Part shown: in pieces, positions 18,127 through 27,203 of the stretch | Numbering within the stretch: the first letter of the stretch is position 1 | How the letters are laid out: every line of letters starts with the position of its first letter | Assembly: GCF_003363155.1 (NCBI RefSeq) | Contig: NZ_QRBE01000010.1 | Span: 62,001-126,000 of the forward strand | DNA length: 64,000 bases | Reading direction: 5' to 3' | From: Dyella monticola | GTDB taxonomy: Bacteria; Pseudomonadota; Gammaproteobacteria; Xanthomonadales; Rhodanobacteraceae | Translations under genes and position numbers: made by a program | Notes under the pieces: model-generated | Seen by the model: the letters and a program-made list of their open reading frames with translations, nothing else | What the model was told of the DNA's origin: nothing | Database searches by the model: none

Positions 18127-19065
18127 ATGAAACGGTGGGCCATTGTTTTGTGTTTGCTGATTGCATCTGGAACCTTGCATGCGAAAACCGACGCTTGGCA
18201 GCCTTCGGTCGGGCACACGCAGATGCCGATATGGCCCGGCACACCTCCTGACGCGCAACCCATGCCAGGACCGGAGAGCATGACGGTGTCAGCTCGCCTC
18301 CTGGCAGGCAAACCGGCGACAGCGGTGACCAATGTCACTCGGCCCACGATCACGGTGTACACGCCCAAGGGCAAGAACACCGGCGCCGCAGTCGTGGTAT
18401 TTCCCGGCGGCGGTTTCCAGATACTGGCCATCGACCTCGAAGGCACCGAGGCATGCGACTGGCTCAACTCCAAGGGCATCACGTGCGTGCTGTTGAAATA
18501 TCGCGTCCCGAGCAAACCCTACCTATGGCGATGCGATTGCCGTCCCCACAATCTCGAGCTGTCGGTACCTTCGTTGGAGGATGCTCAACGAGCACTGCGG
18601 CTGGTGCGCTTTCACGCCGCGCAATGGCATATTGATCCGCACAAAGTTGGCGTGCTCGGCTTCTCCGCAGGCGGATATCTGGTAGCCGAGACAAGTACAA
18701 ATTTTAAGCGCAACTTATATTCGCCGGTAGATGCCGCCGATAAAGAAAGCAGCCGCCCTGATTTTGCGGTCGCGGTTTATCCCGGGCACCTGGTGCATGA
18801 CGATGGCACGTTCAATGCCAACCTTCCGGTGTCCCGCCAAACGCCGCCCACCTTTTTAGTGCAGGCAGAAGACGACACTACCGATGGCGTGAACCAATCG
18901 CTGGCTTACTACGTCGCGCTGAAAAACGCGGACGTGCCGGTGGAGATGCATCTTTACGCGCATGGCGGCCACGCATTCGGATTGCGACCAACGGCGCTTC
19001 CCATTACTGCATGGCCTCAACTGGTCGATACGTGGCTTCGTACTATCGGCATTGTGGGGAGCTGA
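18127..19065 (+). CDS. Secreted alpha/beta hydrolase (acetyl-esterase type)
   Basis: Exported serine esterase of the BD-FAE/acetylxylan-esterase-like group. It has a signal peptide (ends LHA-K) and an oxyanion-hole segment VVFPGGGFQ. The nucleophile elbow is GFSAGGYL. The acid is probably in QAEDDTTDGV and the catalytic His in AHGGHAFGLR. A short Cys-containing insert (RCDCRPHN) is unusual but common in related proteins. Length is 312 residues. Together with the SGNH hydrolase and the type-B carboxylesterase it forms an accessory set of esterases. Confidence 0.85.
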   Translation: MKRWAIVLCLLIASGTLHAKTDAWQPSVGHTQMPIWPGTPPDAQPMPGPESMTVSARLLAGKPATAVTNVTRPTITVYTPKGKNTGAAVVVFPGGGFQILAIDLEGTEACDWLNSKGITCVLLKYRVPSKPYLWRCDCRPHNLELSVPSLEDAQRALRLVRFHAAQWHIDPHKVGVLGFSAGGYLVAETSTNFKRNLYSPVDAADKESSRPDFAVAVYPGHLVHDDGTFNANLPVSRQTPPTFLVQAEDDTTDGVNQSLAYYVALKNADVPVEMHLYAHGGHAFGLRPTALPITAWPQLVDTWLRTIGIVGS

Positions 19066-19161
19066 GACATCCTTTTGCCCGCATGGCTCGGGAACTTCAC
19101 ATCCCGAACCGGGTCTCCATGACGTGCGCCTGAGTCCAGGCAGCGTCAACAGGGGAAATCC

Positions 19162-19677
19162 ATGAGGGTACGTCCATGCAAGGTATTTGCCGTCATCGTC
19201 GGCGGCCTCATTGCCTTTCAGGTCAATGCAGCTGATGTGGCCACGCCCGCCACGAACGATCGTGACGTATCCGCGCTCCACCACCTATGGAATAGCTATC
19301 AACAAGCCGTGGCGAGAAAGGATGCCAAGGCGATGCTCGACATGTACGCCAGCCCTGACGCTCCCGTGCTCAGCGCCCTCGCCAGTCAATCGTATGCAGT
19401 GATAAAAGCAGCGAACAAACAACCCATACCGCGTACATTTCCCTCCACTGCAAAGGATGACGTGGTAGGAGAAATCAAGCTGCCACCGGATCAAACGAAA
19501 AATCTTCGCATTGAAACCGATGGCGAAATTGGGACCATTACGTGGGATTACTCGGCCAAAGTGGGTCATGGCCAAGTCGTCTGGTCGGTGGTGCATACCA
19601 ACGACGGATGGAAAATCGCCTCCGCGCTGTTCTCAATGAATGTGCCGGCTGCTGATGCCACGAATGGCGTGAACTAG
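19162..19677 (+). CDS. Secreted NTF2-like (SnoaL/DUF4440-type) protein
   Basis: A 171-residue exported protein: signal peptide MRVRPCKVFAVIVGG to VNA-A, then a cone-shaped NTF2-like domain (LHHLWNSYQQAVARKDAKAMLDMYA, and the closing strands VVWSVVHTNDGWKIASALFS). Such domains bind small ligands or act as enzymes, so no function is assigned. It may be co-transcribed with the upstream esterase (96-base gap). An intrinsic terminator follows. Confidence 0.65.
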   Translation: MRVRPCKVFAVIVGGLIAFQVNAADVATPATNDRDVSALHHLWNSYQQAVARKDAKAMLDMYASPDAPVLSALASQSYAVIKAANKQPIPRTFPSTAKDDVVGEIKLPPDQTKNLRIETDGEIGTITWDYSAKVGHGQVVWSVVHTNDGWKIASALFSMNVPAADATNGVN

Positions 19678-19724
19678 CTTCGCCCTTTCACAGGCTGTAC
19701 GTCACCAAATAAAGCCCTGAAAAA

Positions 19725-19763
19725 GCGGTCAAGGCATAAATACCGTGACCGCCTTTTCTTTTG
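19725..19763 (+). terminator. Intrinsic terminator after the NTF2-like gene
   Basis: GCGGTCA (19725-19731) pairs with TGACCGC (19746-19752), followed by CTTTTCTTTT. It lies 48 bases after the stop codon. Confidence 0.75.
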
Positions 19764-19778
19764 CATGGCAAACCTGAC

Positions 19779-20189
19779 CTAAACCTGTTCGGCCAACGGA
19801 TACAGTTCCTTGTTTTCACGCTGCACGCGCAAGTGCAGTGCCTTGAACACATTATTCGCATCGGAGCGAAAACCGTCCGGGTCCTTGCTGATTTTGGCCG
19901 CCAGGTTCCAGCGCGCTGTAAAAGCCATGTAGACCTGCGCCAGATCGCCCATCTCCTCTTGGAACTGCTTGCCGGTTTGGGCGATGTGCGGGTCTGTGGC
20001 GTGGACCAGTGCCGGATACAACACGCGATCTTCCGCAGCCAGATGCAACTTGATCGCCGCGCTCATCGCAACCAGCTGTTGCAGAATGGTCTGCGCATGG
20101 TCTTGCACGCCGGCATGCACCAGGTCGCGCAGTTCGGTAACTGCGACCATCAAATCCGCATGCTCGCGTTTGAAGTGGTCGATATTCAT
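19779..20189 (-). CDS. Hemerythrin HHE-domain protein
   Basis: Four-helix-bundle hemerythrin-like protein of 136 residues, probably binding a di-iron centre. Conserved His/Glu residues appear in FKREHADLM, IKLHLAAEDRVLYPAL and VQRENKELYPLAEQ. The start at 20189 is chosen because GGGAGAGG lies directly upstream; a longer frame to 20237 has none. Likely role in oxygen, nitric oxide or iron handling, by family only. Confidence 0.8.
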   Translation of the reverse strand: MNIDHFKREHADLMVAVTELRDLVHAGVQDHAQTILQQLVAMSAAIKLHLAAEDRVLYPALVHATDPHIAQTGKQFQEEMGDLAQVYMAFTARWNLAAKISKDPDGFRSDANNVFKALHLRVQRENKELYPLAEQV

Positions 20190-20614
20190 ATCCTCTCCCT
20201 GTAGCCCGATTGGCCCCCACGTGGCTATCGGCAGCAAGCCTGGAAGGCTTGAGAGGCAGGCGGCGGCCGGCCACCGTCACAGAGAACCCCAGGACAGGCC
20301 CCGCTTGTACCCCTCCGTGAAGGCCCGGGAAATGGCGGCTGCGCACCGCTGCGCCGCGGCAATCCCGATAACTTACGCGTTGACATCGCCAAGGTGGAAG
20401 TCAATCGTTACCCCAAATACTTGCATAAGCATCGCAAGCTGGTTCTTATAGGCCACCCGTACTTAGCAGGGAAGTCATGGTGCGTCTTTACCGTTGTGTC
20501 GCGACGAAGCAAAAACTCGATTCGACAGACGATCAGCAAATACGTAATTCGCGAATGAATGGAACGAGCAAATAGCCACTATCGCTCACCGACTCATCAA
20601 ACAGGGAAAGTCAC
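20190..20614. other. Gene-free stretch with short hairpins
   Basis: About 425 bases between the divergent hemerythrin and lipoprotein genes. The GC-rich first half contains small hairpins such as AGCCTGGAAGGCT near 20236. I see no convincing gene, known riboswitch or FNR-type site. Confidence 0.4.
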
Positions 20615-21055
20615 ATGCTGAAAATGCTGATACGGTTAGCAGGCACTTCGACAGTAGTGCTGCTCTGCGCATGCGCGAGCCCACCCTTGAAGCCAAAAGG
20701 CTCAAACGAGGTGATGAAGCGGGTCTGCATTCACACCAATCCGGACGTAAGGGTCGACGACTTCGTCGCAGTGATGCAGGATGGGTTCAAGCGCCACGGT
20801 GTCGCATCCCATGTGTACGACACACCTCCAGACACGTGCAATTTCATCGTCGATTACACCGCCGAACGCTCGTGGGACCATCACCCGCCCTATCTTTCAC
20901 ACGCCGAGATCCGTATTACCGAACACGGGCAGTTGATTGCTTCGGCGGTATATAAGGTCAACCCATTCATGTTCCCCCGAATAGACCAATGGAGCGGCAC
21001 GAAGGCGAAAATCGACCCGCTCATGGACCAGCTCTTTGTGGGCTTCCATCACTGA
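20615..21055 (+). CDS. Sbal_3080-family lipoprotein
   Basis: Small predicted outer-membrane lipoprotein of 146 residues. The signal peptide ends in the lipobox LLCAC, with Cys19 or Cys21 lipidated. The mature part matches the pattern of the Sbal_3080 family: VCIHTNPDVRVDDFVAVMQDG, then YTAERSWDHHPPYLSHAEIRI and the closing SAVYKVN. Function is unknown. Confidence 0.7.
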   Translation: MLKMLIRLAGTSTVVLLCACASPPLKPKGSNEVMKRVCIHTNPDVRVDDFVAVMQDGFKRHGVASHVYDTPPDTCNFIVDYTAERSWDHHPPYLSHAEIRITEHGQLIASAVYKVNPFMFPRIDQWSGTKAKIDPLMDQLFVGFHH

Positions 21056-21191
21056 GAACCGGCAGCAAATGAGTCCTACGTCTGGCATTCGGCGCATCAT
21101 GGGGATGCGCATCAGGATCGAACACGTTATTCCGCTGGCCGCTGATCGTACGCATGGCCAGCGCCGTCTCACCGCCCACATGGTGATCATC

Positions 21192-22784
21192 ATGCTTACA
21201 GCTTTAACCCGGCCGCGCAGTCTCCTTCTTGCGTTGGCCGCCACGCTCGCTACTGCACCCGCACTTGCCGACAACACCGCTCCCGTCGCAACCGTCGATG
21301 CCGGCCACCTCTCGGGTATTCACGATGCCACCACCGGCCTCAACGAATTCCAGGGTATTCCCTACGCCACGCCACCGCTCGGTCCGCTGCGCTGGAAACC
21401 GCCGCAATCCGTCGCACACTGGACCGCCGTGCGCAAGGCCGATCATTTCGGCCCGCGTTGCATGCAGCGCGGTCTTTATAGCGACATGGTGTTTCGTTCC
21501 GACGGTATGAGTGAGGACTGCCTGTACCTCAACGTGTGGACGCCCGCGCACAGCGCCAACGAAAAGCTGCCAGTGCTGGTGTATTTCTACGGCGGCGGTT
21601 TTAACGGTGGCGACGGTTCCGAGCTGCGCTATGACGGCGCCAGCCTCGCGCAACGCGGCATCGTGACGGTTACGGTGAACTACCGGCTGGATGTGTTCGG
21701 CTTCCTGGCGTTGCCCGCCCTTGCCGCCGAATCGCCCCACCACGCCACCGGCAATTACGGCCTGCTCGACCAGACCGCCGCATTGCGTTGGGTCCAGCGC
21801 AACATCGCTGCATTCGGCGGCGATCCGGGCCAGGTCACCATCGGCGGCGAATCGGCCGGCTCCATGTCGGTGTCTGCACTCATGGCGTCGCCCTTGTCCA
21901 AAGATTTGATGCAGCGTGCGATTGGCGAAAGCGGCGGCATGCTCGGCAATCTCAAGCCAAAACCGCTGGCCGAAGCGGAACATAACGGAGAGGTATTTGA
22001 GCAACACGCCGGTGCGCACTCGCTGCAGCAGTTGCGTGCGATGGACGCGAACACACTGCTCAAAGCCAGCGGCGAAAACGGCGTGCATGTTTCCCGCCCC
22101 ACCATCGACGGCTATTTCCTGCCGCAATCACCCGAAGCCATCTATAAAGCCGGCAAGCAAGCACATATTCCGCTACTGGTCGGCTCCAATTCGTGGGAGG
22201 CCGGTTATACCGATATCCTCGGCGACAAAGCAGCCACGCCCGCCAACTATCGCGCCGCCTTGCAACAACGCTTTGGCGCGCATGCAAGCGAAGCGCTGAA
22301 ACGCTACCCCGGCACGAACGAAGCCGACATCAAGGCATCCGCCACCGCCTTAGCCAGCGATCACTTCATCGCCTTCTCCACCTGGCGCTGGATGAACCTG
22401 CATCGCCAGACCGGCCACGCGCCGGTGTATTACTACTATTTCATCCAGGCCCGCCCCGCCAAACGCGACGGCAGCGCCGGCCCGGATGCCGGCGCCGTGC
22501 ACAGCAGCGACATCGAATTTGCGCTGGGCAACTTGCCCGGCAACCACGTCTATGCGTGGACCGACGCCGACTACCGCGTCTCCTCCGTGATGGAAGGCTA
22601 CTGGGAACACTTCATCAAGACCGGCAACCCGAACGGTGCAAACCTACCGCAGTGGCCCGCGGCCGAAAGCAAGGATGGCGGTTTATTGCGTCAGGTGATC
22701 GGCGCGGACACGCACACGCGCGTCGATCACAACGCGGCGCGTTATGAATTTCTGCAAAAGATTAAACCTGATGCGCACCTTTGA
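21192..22784 (+). CDS. Secreted type-B carboxylesterase
   Basis: Exported alpha/beta-hydrolase of the carboxylesterase type-B/cholinesterase family, about 530 residues. Start set at ATG 21192 (GGTG six bases upstream), giving a signal peptide ending ALA-D; the frame is open further upstream to 21036. Family landmarks: FQGIPYATPPLGPLRWKPP, EDCLYLNVWTP, oxyanion YFYGGGFNGG, nucleophile GGESAGSMSV, acid in GSNSWEAGY region and His in GAVHSSDIEFALGN. Substrate unknown. A degraded copy of its C-terminus lies 400 bases downstream. Confidence 0.88.
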   Translation: MLTALTRPRSLLLALAATLATAPALADNTAPVATVDAGHLSGIHDATTGLNEFQGIPYATPPLGPLRWKPPQSVAHWTAVRKADHFGPRCMQRGLYSDMVFRSDGMSEDCLYLNVWTPAHSANEKLPVLVYFYGGGFNGGDGSELRYDGASLAQRGIVTVTVNYRLDVFGFLALPALAAESPHHATGNYGLLDQTAALRWVQRNIAAFGGDPGQVTIGGESAGSMSVSALMASPLSKDLMQRAIGESGGMLGNLKPKPLAEAEHNGEVFEQHAGAHSLQQLRAMDANTLLKASGENGVHVSRPTIDGYFLPQSPEAIYKAGKQAHIPLLVGSNSWEAGYTDILGDKAATPANYRAALQQRFGAHASEALKRYPGTNEADIKASATALASDHFIAFSTWRWMNLHRQTGHAPVYYYYFIQARPAKRDGSAGPDAGAVHSSDIEFALGNLPGNHVYAWTDADYRVSSVMEGYWEHFIKTGNPNGANLPQWPAAESKDGGLLRQVIGADTHTRVDHNAARYEFLQKIKPDAHL

Positions 22785-23095
22785 TAGCGCGGCGCGTCTT
22801 CCTGCAGAGTAATGAGGCAGTGATCACGCGCCACCGCCCCAGACCCAGCTGTGTACATTCAGTTCCCGACGACAGCGACTCAACATCGTCTATGGCACGC
22901 TTTCTACAAGCATCCATGGATTTTTTATCGTCATCAACAATGCCGTATGTATATTTGCAATAGATAATAAATTCACTACTTATATCTTTATGCATGCTTT
23001 CGATAGGAGAAATCTTGTATCAGTGTGAAGTTTGGACGACGAATGGTTGCCATACAGATCCCGCGTAAAGCAGCACGAGAAGACGTCGCTGATTC

Positions 23096-23210
23096 GGCGA
23101 GGATGGCGGCTTATTGCGCCATGCGATCGGTGGATACGCACACGCTCGTCGAGAACAACGCGGCGCGTTATGAGTTTATGCAAGCGTTCAAACCGAACGC
23201 GCATCTTTGA
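23096..23210 (+). pseudogene. Frameshifted remnant of a second carboxylesterase C-terminus
   Basis: The DNA around 23099-23220 is a near-copy of the last ~110 bases of the esterase ending at 22784 plus its trailing bases (TTTGATAGCGCG). The shared protein end is NAARYEFxQxxKPxAHL. Relative to the intact gene two bases are missing near GGTGGATACG, so the frame shifts in the middle. Sequence upstream of 23096 is unrelated, so only the tail survives. Confidence 0.75.
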
Positions 23211-23606
23211 TAGCGCGATGCGTTGGGTGGGTGACCACGCTCGTCAGCCTTATCGGCAACGCAGAATCCGCGTCCCCTGACAGATCAGCGGCGCGATTTG
23301 TGCGATGGTCCTGTCGTCGGGTGTGCCCATCCGTCTTTGATGAACACGGCACACCCGACATGAGTGAAGCGCGGATCGCCGGAGTTACAGCTCAGACGAT
23401 CCGCTGGCCACAACCAACTGAATAGAGAGTTGACCATGGTTCTCCCGATCATACGGCAAGCACGCACCCGCGTGCCCCCGCCACGCCGATTTTTACTAAC
23501 GCTTCACCGCCACGCATGCTGCGTGGTGTCGGGCCACTCAGGGCTTTCGTAGAAACGGAATCGGATCCTTCCGCTTTTACATGCAGGGTTTTTCCTGCAA
23601 GCCCCT

Positions 23607-23631
23607 CACGCCACGTGCAATACGTGGCGTG
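23607..23631. repeat. Perfect 10-bp hairpin upstream of the XAC0095-like gene
   Basis: CACGCCACGT and ACGTGGCGTG flank GCAAT. A similar CCACGCA/TGCGTGG hairpin lies near 23510 and a TGCAGG/CCTGCA hairpin at 23582-23599. Together they fill an otherwise gene-free leader of about 440 bases (23211-23653). Confidence 0.6.
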
Positions 23632-23653
23632 ACTTAACGACATGGAGTGCCCC

Positions 23654-23908
23654 ATGAACACCCCTCGCGACCTTTTCTACGAAGGCAACCACCTGCTATC
23701 CCATGACCACTACCTCGAACTGTGCGACATCCGCGACAAACTCTTGCTGATGGCCCAACTCGCCGGCAGTAGCACGTCCTTGAACGACCCCCACGCCATG
23801 CTCTACATCCGCCGCGCACTGCTCGGCGAAATGCTTGGCAATCTCAGCTTTCAGCTCAACCTTGCTTTGTTTGCGTTGGAACGCGCTGACACGCAGGGAT
23901 CGAAGTAA
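23654..23908 (+). CDS. Small XAC0095-like protein
   Basis: An 84-residue protein without signal peptide. The start at 23654 has GGAG seven bases upstream. The central helical segment YLELCDIRDKLLLMAQLAG resembles the conserved core (RDxLxLMAxLA) of the Xanthomonadales-specific XAC0095 family. Function unknown. The unusual hairpin-rich leader before it may be regulatory. Confidence 0.5.
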   Translation: MNTPRDLFYEGNHLLSHDHYLELCDIRDKLLLMAQLAGSSTSLNDPHAMLYIRRALLGEMLGNLSFQLNLALFALERADTQGSK

Positions 23909-24025
23909 CCCGAACCGAATTGCGCTCACGGAGCTATCCCAAGCTCGTTATTCACCGTCTCACCCACATCAACGAATGGGGCTACTTCGCGCTATGGTGA
24001 ATACAGAAGGAGCGCTCTGGCTTAG

Positions 24026-24238
24026 CTATCCACCGCAGCAGGACCGCTGCTGCTGGACCGGCGGACACGGAACGCTGCCATAGGAACAAAACACACAGCA
24101 ATCGCCCGGCTTGGGTCGAAGCAAGGTATGGCATGCCAAACATTCGTAGAAGAACTGACACGCATTGGTCGGCATGGTTTCGGCCGCCTGATGCCCGCAT
24201 TCCGGACAGGTCAGCACGCTGTTCAATACCAGGTCCAT
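24026..24238 (-). CDS. Small Cys-rich putative zinc-binding protein (GDCCVFCSYG family)
   Basis: A 70-residue protein from ATG 24238, chosen because GGGAG lies five bases before it. It has a CPECG pair near the N-terminus, a YECLACHTLLRPKPG segment and the strictly conserved-looking GDCCVFCSYGSVPCPP. I recognise the pattern as a widespread uncharacterised small protein; the eight or more Cys suggest two zinc sites. Function unknown. Confidence 0.75.
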   Translation of the reverse strand: MDLVLNSVLTCPECGHQAAETMPTNACQFFYECLACHTLLRPKPGDCCVFCSYGSVPCPPVQQQRSCCGG

Positions 24239-24394
24239 CGCCGCTCCCTTCATACATGCAATACAAATCGGAACAGAGGGTAAGACTGCACGTTCATCAG
24301 GCCCGCACAGCCCATTAACTCACAAGGTTATTACATCGCCGTCACGCCTGTTGTCGGCAATGTAGTGCGCCCGCTGCGAACTGTAGAGGTAAGC

Positions 24395-24799
24395 ATGGCT
24401 ACAAAGAAGCTCACAGGTAAAGTTGTCCTCCTGGTGGAAGACGACTACTTGGTGGCCGATGCCCTGCGAGCGGCACTCGAAGAGGAAGGTATGCAGGTGG
24501 CAGGTCCCTACCCCAGTATCTCCAGTGCCACCCGCGCGCTGGATAACGAGGAACGGATCGATGCGGCGCTACTGGATGTGCATCTGAACAACGAACGCGT
24601 ATTTCCACTGGCCGATCGCCTGGTTGATGAAGGGATTCCAGCGATCTTCGTTACGGGCTATGGGAGCGAGACCTTCCCCGAGCGCTTCGCAGACCTTCCG
24701 CGCTTAAGCAAACCAGTGCACTACAAAGAGTTATTCGCTTGCATCGCCGAGCTGATCAGCTCGAACGCCAAGCAAAAGGGGCACGCTGAAAAGGAGTAG
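24395..24799 (+). CDS. Single-domain response regulator (receiver only)
   Basis: A 134-residue CheY-like receiver without output domain. Acidic pocket E15-D16-D17, phospho-acceptor Asp61 in ALLDVHLN, switch Thr87 in FVTGYG and Lys106 in LSKPV are all present. The start at 24395 follows GAGGTA. No kinase is adjacent, so its partner is elsewhere; such orphan receivers in this order are often phosphotransfer intermediates or act in hybrid-kinase pathways. Confidence 0.85.
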   Translation: MATKKLTGKVVLLVEDDYLVADALRAALEEEGMQVAGPYPSISSATRALDNEERIDAALLDVHLNNERVFPLADRLVDEGIPAIFVTGYGSETFPERFADLPRLSKPVHYKELFACIAELISSNAKQKGHAEKE

Positions 24800-25065
24800 T
24801 GGCAGAGGCAGCCATGTCGGTTGACGGTGCCAACATGCGCCGCTGCGACGGCAGCCGTCGAGAAAGCCCTGCCTTGTTGATCTCGATCATCGCCATGGCG
24901 TTCTCGCGCGGGATTCAATGCTCGACTACTTTGCGCGCAGTGAACTCGATGCGGCCCTACCATCTCGTCGAGATCGGCTGGCCTGAGGCCCGCTCTTTCG
25001 CGAACCTCAATGGCCTTGGCTGGTTGCGGCTCGGGCGGGTGGCGCGGACCGCACGGTTGTCGTAA

Positions 25066-25626
25066 TTACTTGCCTTCAGGCGAAGACTCCGCAGGCATGA
25101 CTCCTGCCGTGAGTTGGAACGCACACGGTTGTACTTTTCCGCCCGTGCCCGCGCTCGGATCGGACGTGCCAAGCGCGCAGTGACCCACTAGGTTATTGCC
25201 CGTCAGTCGCCAATAGCCACGCAAGACCGGTCCTTCGGAAGCCAGCGTGAAATAGACGTTTGCGTGGCCGTCAGCCTGCGTTTTCGTATGAAGGGTGACA
25301 TTCATGAAAACCTGCGCGGCTTCAGGCTTTCCGTTGACCACGGCGGGTGATTTGGTCCAACTCTTGACGCTTTGCCAAAGCAGGTTATTGACGGCAGGTG
25401 GCAACCGCTGCCAATGCTGGATATCACGCACTTGCCCTCTGGTATCCACCAAAACCACCAAAGGCACATTCATGGTCATATCGGACTGATTTGGGGCGGC
25501 CGTGCTGCTTTCCATCGACTGCGGCGTGCCGGAAGGATGTCCCAATGAAGCGCCGTCCGCGGCAGCATTGGTTCCAAGCAGCAGAGATACAGCCATGCTC
25601 AACAAAACTACATTTGCGCGGTACAT
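25066..25626 (-). CDS. Secreted protein of unknown function
   Basis: A 186-residue exported protein with signal peptide ending AAA-D. The start at 25626 has CAGGAG upstream. The mature part has a Ser/Pro/Thr-rich linker (about 28-50), then a segment NVPLVVLVDTRGQVRDIQHWQRLPP that resembles the TonB-C-like fold, and two Cys (HCALG, QPCAF) that may form a disulfide. I do not recognise the family. Confidence 0.6.
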   Translation of the reverse strand: MYRANVVLLSMAVSLLLGTNAAADGASLGHPSGTPQSMESSTAAPNQSDMTMNVPLVVLVDTRGQVRDIQHWQRLPPAVNNLLWQSVKSWTKSPAVVNGKPEAAQVFMNVTLHTKTQADGHANVYFTLASEGPVLRGYWRLTGNNLVGHCALGTSDPSAGTGGKVQPCAFQLTAGVMPAESSPEGK

Positions 25627-26091
25627 GTCCTTAACTCCTGGCAAATGAATTGGGGAATGGTGCGTTGCCTGTTTACTCCTTAAAAATCGGGACTGTCAAG
25701 TAAATGAGGATTTACTCATATTTCGCCGTGCAATGGGGTGTTTGTTTTTCTATTTCGCAAAAACAAACGGCGCCTTGGGGAATTCATATTCTATCAAAGA
25801 CAAATTTTCGACTCGCAAAAACTGCGATATGCGGTGGCGATCTGAGACAGTAAAAAAACATAAAAAACCAAAACAGAGACACCTTCACTCGTGGAAGTCG
25901 CAGGCGGACATGGACATTTCCGGTTTCGCGTTTGACAGACACATGAGCTATGGGCCATCCGTTGCCGGATTGAGCACGAACAAGCAGTACAACTGGTAAC
26001 GGCAACGGTTGCTGCAAAAAACCATTGATTTTCTTTTAGCGATGGCGGAATCGATACATTCCATAACCCATCCGCCGACGATCTCCCGCCT
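25627..26091. other. AT-rich gene-free stretch with an inverted repeat
   Basis: About 465 bases with clearly lower GC than neighbours. AGTAAAT-GAGG-ATTTACT (25699-25716) is a perfect 7-bp inverted repeat about 75 bases upstream of the secreted-protein start at 25626 and may be an operator. I see no convincing gene. Confidence 0.45.
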
Positions 26092-26769
26092 TTACTCAAG
26101 CTGCGTCAACAATGCCTCGGCACCCTTTTTGATGCCCGTTTCCGCGGCGCTCAAGCTGCCCAGGCTGGCGGGGATATTTTCTGCCGCCGGGTATTGCTTT
26201 GCGACAAACGCCCGCAGCAATCGGTTGCTTTGACTGTCATAGATTTCCACCGCATACGTTACGGATCCGAGCGACTTGGAAGGTTTATCGGCGGCGCTCT
26301 TCAACGTGCCCAGTACCGCACCCACCGGCAGGATTTGCTTGACCGTGCTCAGCACCGGCACGCTGGTTGAAGCGCCGGTCAAGGTGAGATGGATCCTTAG
26401 GGTGGCAGGACCGGCCATCGATGTCAGCACATACCTCTGACCGAGTGTTTGACCGAATTGCGTCTGCATGTAATCGGCAAGCTGCTGGCGCTCGGTGGCG
26501 CTCAACGTGCCGAACTGCTGATCGTCGCCGTTGTACACCGTTACCGTATCGAGCATGACTTGCGTATACCTGGCCAACTGCGCATCCGGCGCCGAGTAAT
26601 AGAGCGGGACGTGTTTGTCTTGGCTATGCATGTTCGGGGCCAGCTGTGCGGTGGAATCCAGGCTTTGATAGTGAACCGGCGTGGTGCCCACACAGCCAGC
26701 CATGCCAATCATGCAAAGCACAGGAAACACGCACCGCAGCACATTTCTTTTCATCATTGACGTAATCAT
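26092..26769 (-). CDS. DUF3313-family lipoprotein
   Basis: Predicted lipoprotein: signal peptide with lipobox MAGC, then a DUF3313-like domain (KHVPLYYSAPDAQLARYTQVMLDTV, LADYMQTQFGQTL, TLRIHLTLTGAS, VTYAVEIYDSQSNRLL). The start could be 26781, 26769 or 26754. It lies just downstream of a small secreted Tyr/Val/Pro-rich protein in the same orientation with a very small gap, so they are probably co-expressed. Function unknown. Confidence 0.7.
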   Translation of the reverse strand: MITSMMKRNVLRCVFPVLCMIGMAGCVGTTPVHYQSLDSTAQLAPNMHSQDKHVPLYYSAPDAQLARYTQVMLDTVTVYNGDDQQFGTLSATERQQLADYMQTQFGQTLGQRYVLTSMAGPATLRIHLTLTGASTSVPVLSTVKQILPVGAVLGTLKSAADKPSKSLGSVTYAVEIYDSQSNRLLRAFVAKQYPAAENIPASLGSLSAAETGIKKGAEALLTQLE

Positions 26770-26787
26770 TGACGATTCCATCCCTGC

Positions 26788-27141
26788 TTAATGCACGTAG
26801 TAATACGTGGCGGGCATATAGACGGTAGCGGGCGCATAGACCACCCTCGTCGTGGGATAGGTGGTGACCACGGGTGTTGCATACACCACTCGTACCGTCG
26901 GCGGCGGCGGTGGGGCGATCACTTTAACGGTTGCCGTCGAAGGGACGCTTCGCACCACCACACTGGTGTAGCAACAGGATGCGGGGTAGATGACATAAGG
27001 CCCGGTGGTACGCACCGTGGTGACGCTGTAGCTCGGTGCGGCCGAATGGGTAACTACGACAGCGGCGGCGTGAGCGGAAGAAAAACAGGTGCCGATTCCA
27101 ACGGCCAATAACATTGCCAATACGTAAGGTGTCTTGTTCAT
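26788..27141 (-). CDS. Small secreted Val/Tyr/Pro/Thr-rich protein
   Basis: A 117-residue protein with a signal peptide ending AHA-A. The mature region is low complexity, rich in V, Y, T and P, with repeated VVY and TY motifs and a CC pair in the middle (ASCCYTS). The composition suggests a surface or periplasmic structural peptide. Not recognised. It probably shares a transcript with the DUF3313 lipoprotein. Confidence 0.6.
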   Translation of the reverse strand: MNKTPYVLAMLLAVGIGTCFSSAHAAAVVVTHSAAPSYSVTTVRTTGPYVIYPASCCYTSVVVRSVPSTATVKVIAPPPPPTVRVVYATPVVTTYPTTRVVYAPATVYMPATYYYVH

Positions 27142-27203
27142 GATGAGGAGTTCTCGTAGGTAGGGGAAAAATCGCGCGGTAACACCGCGATGGATAAGCA
27201 GGC

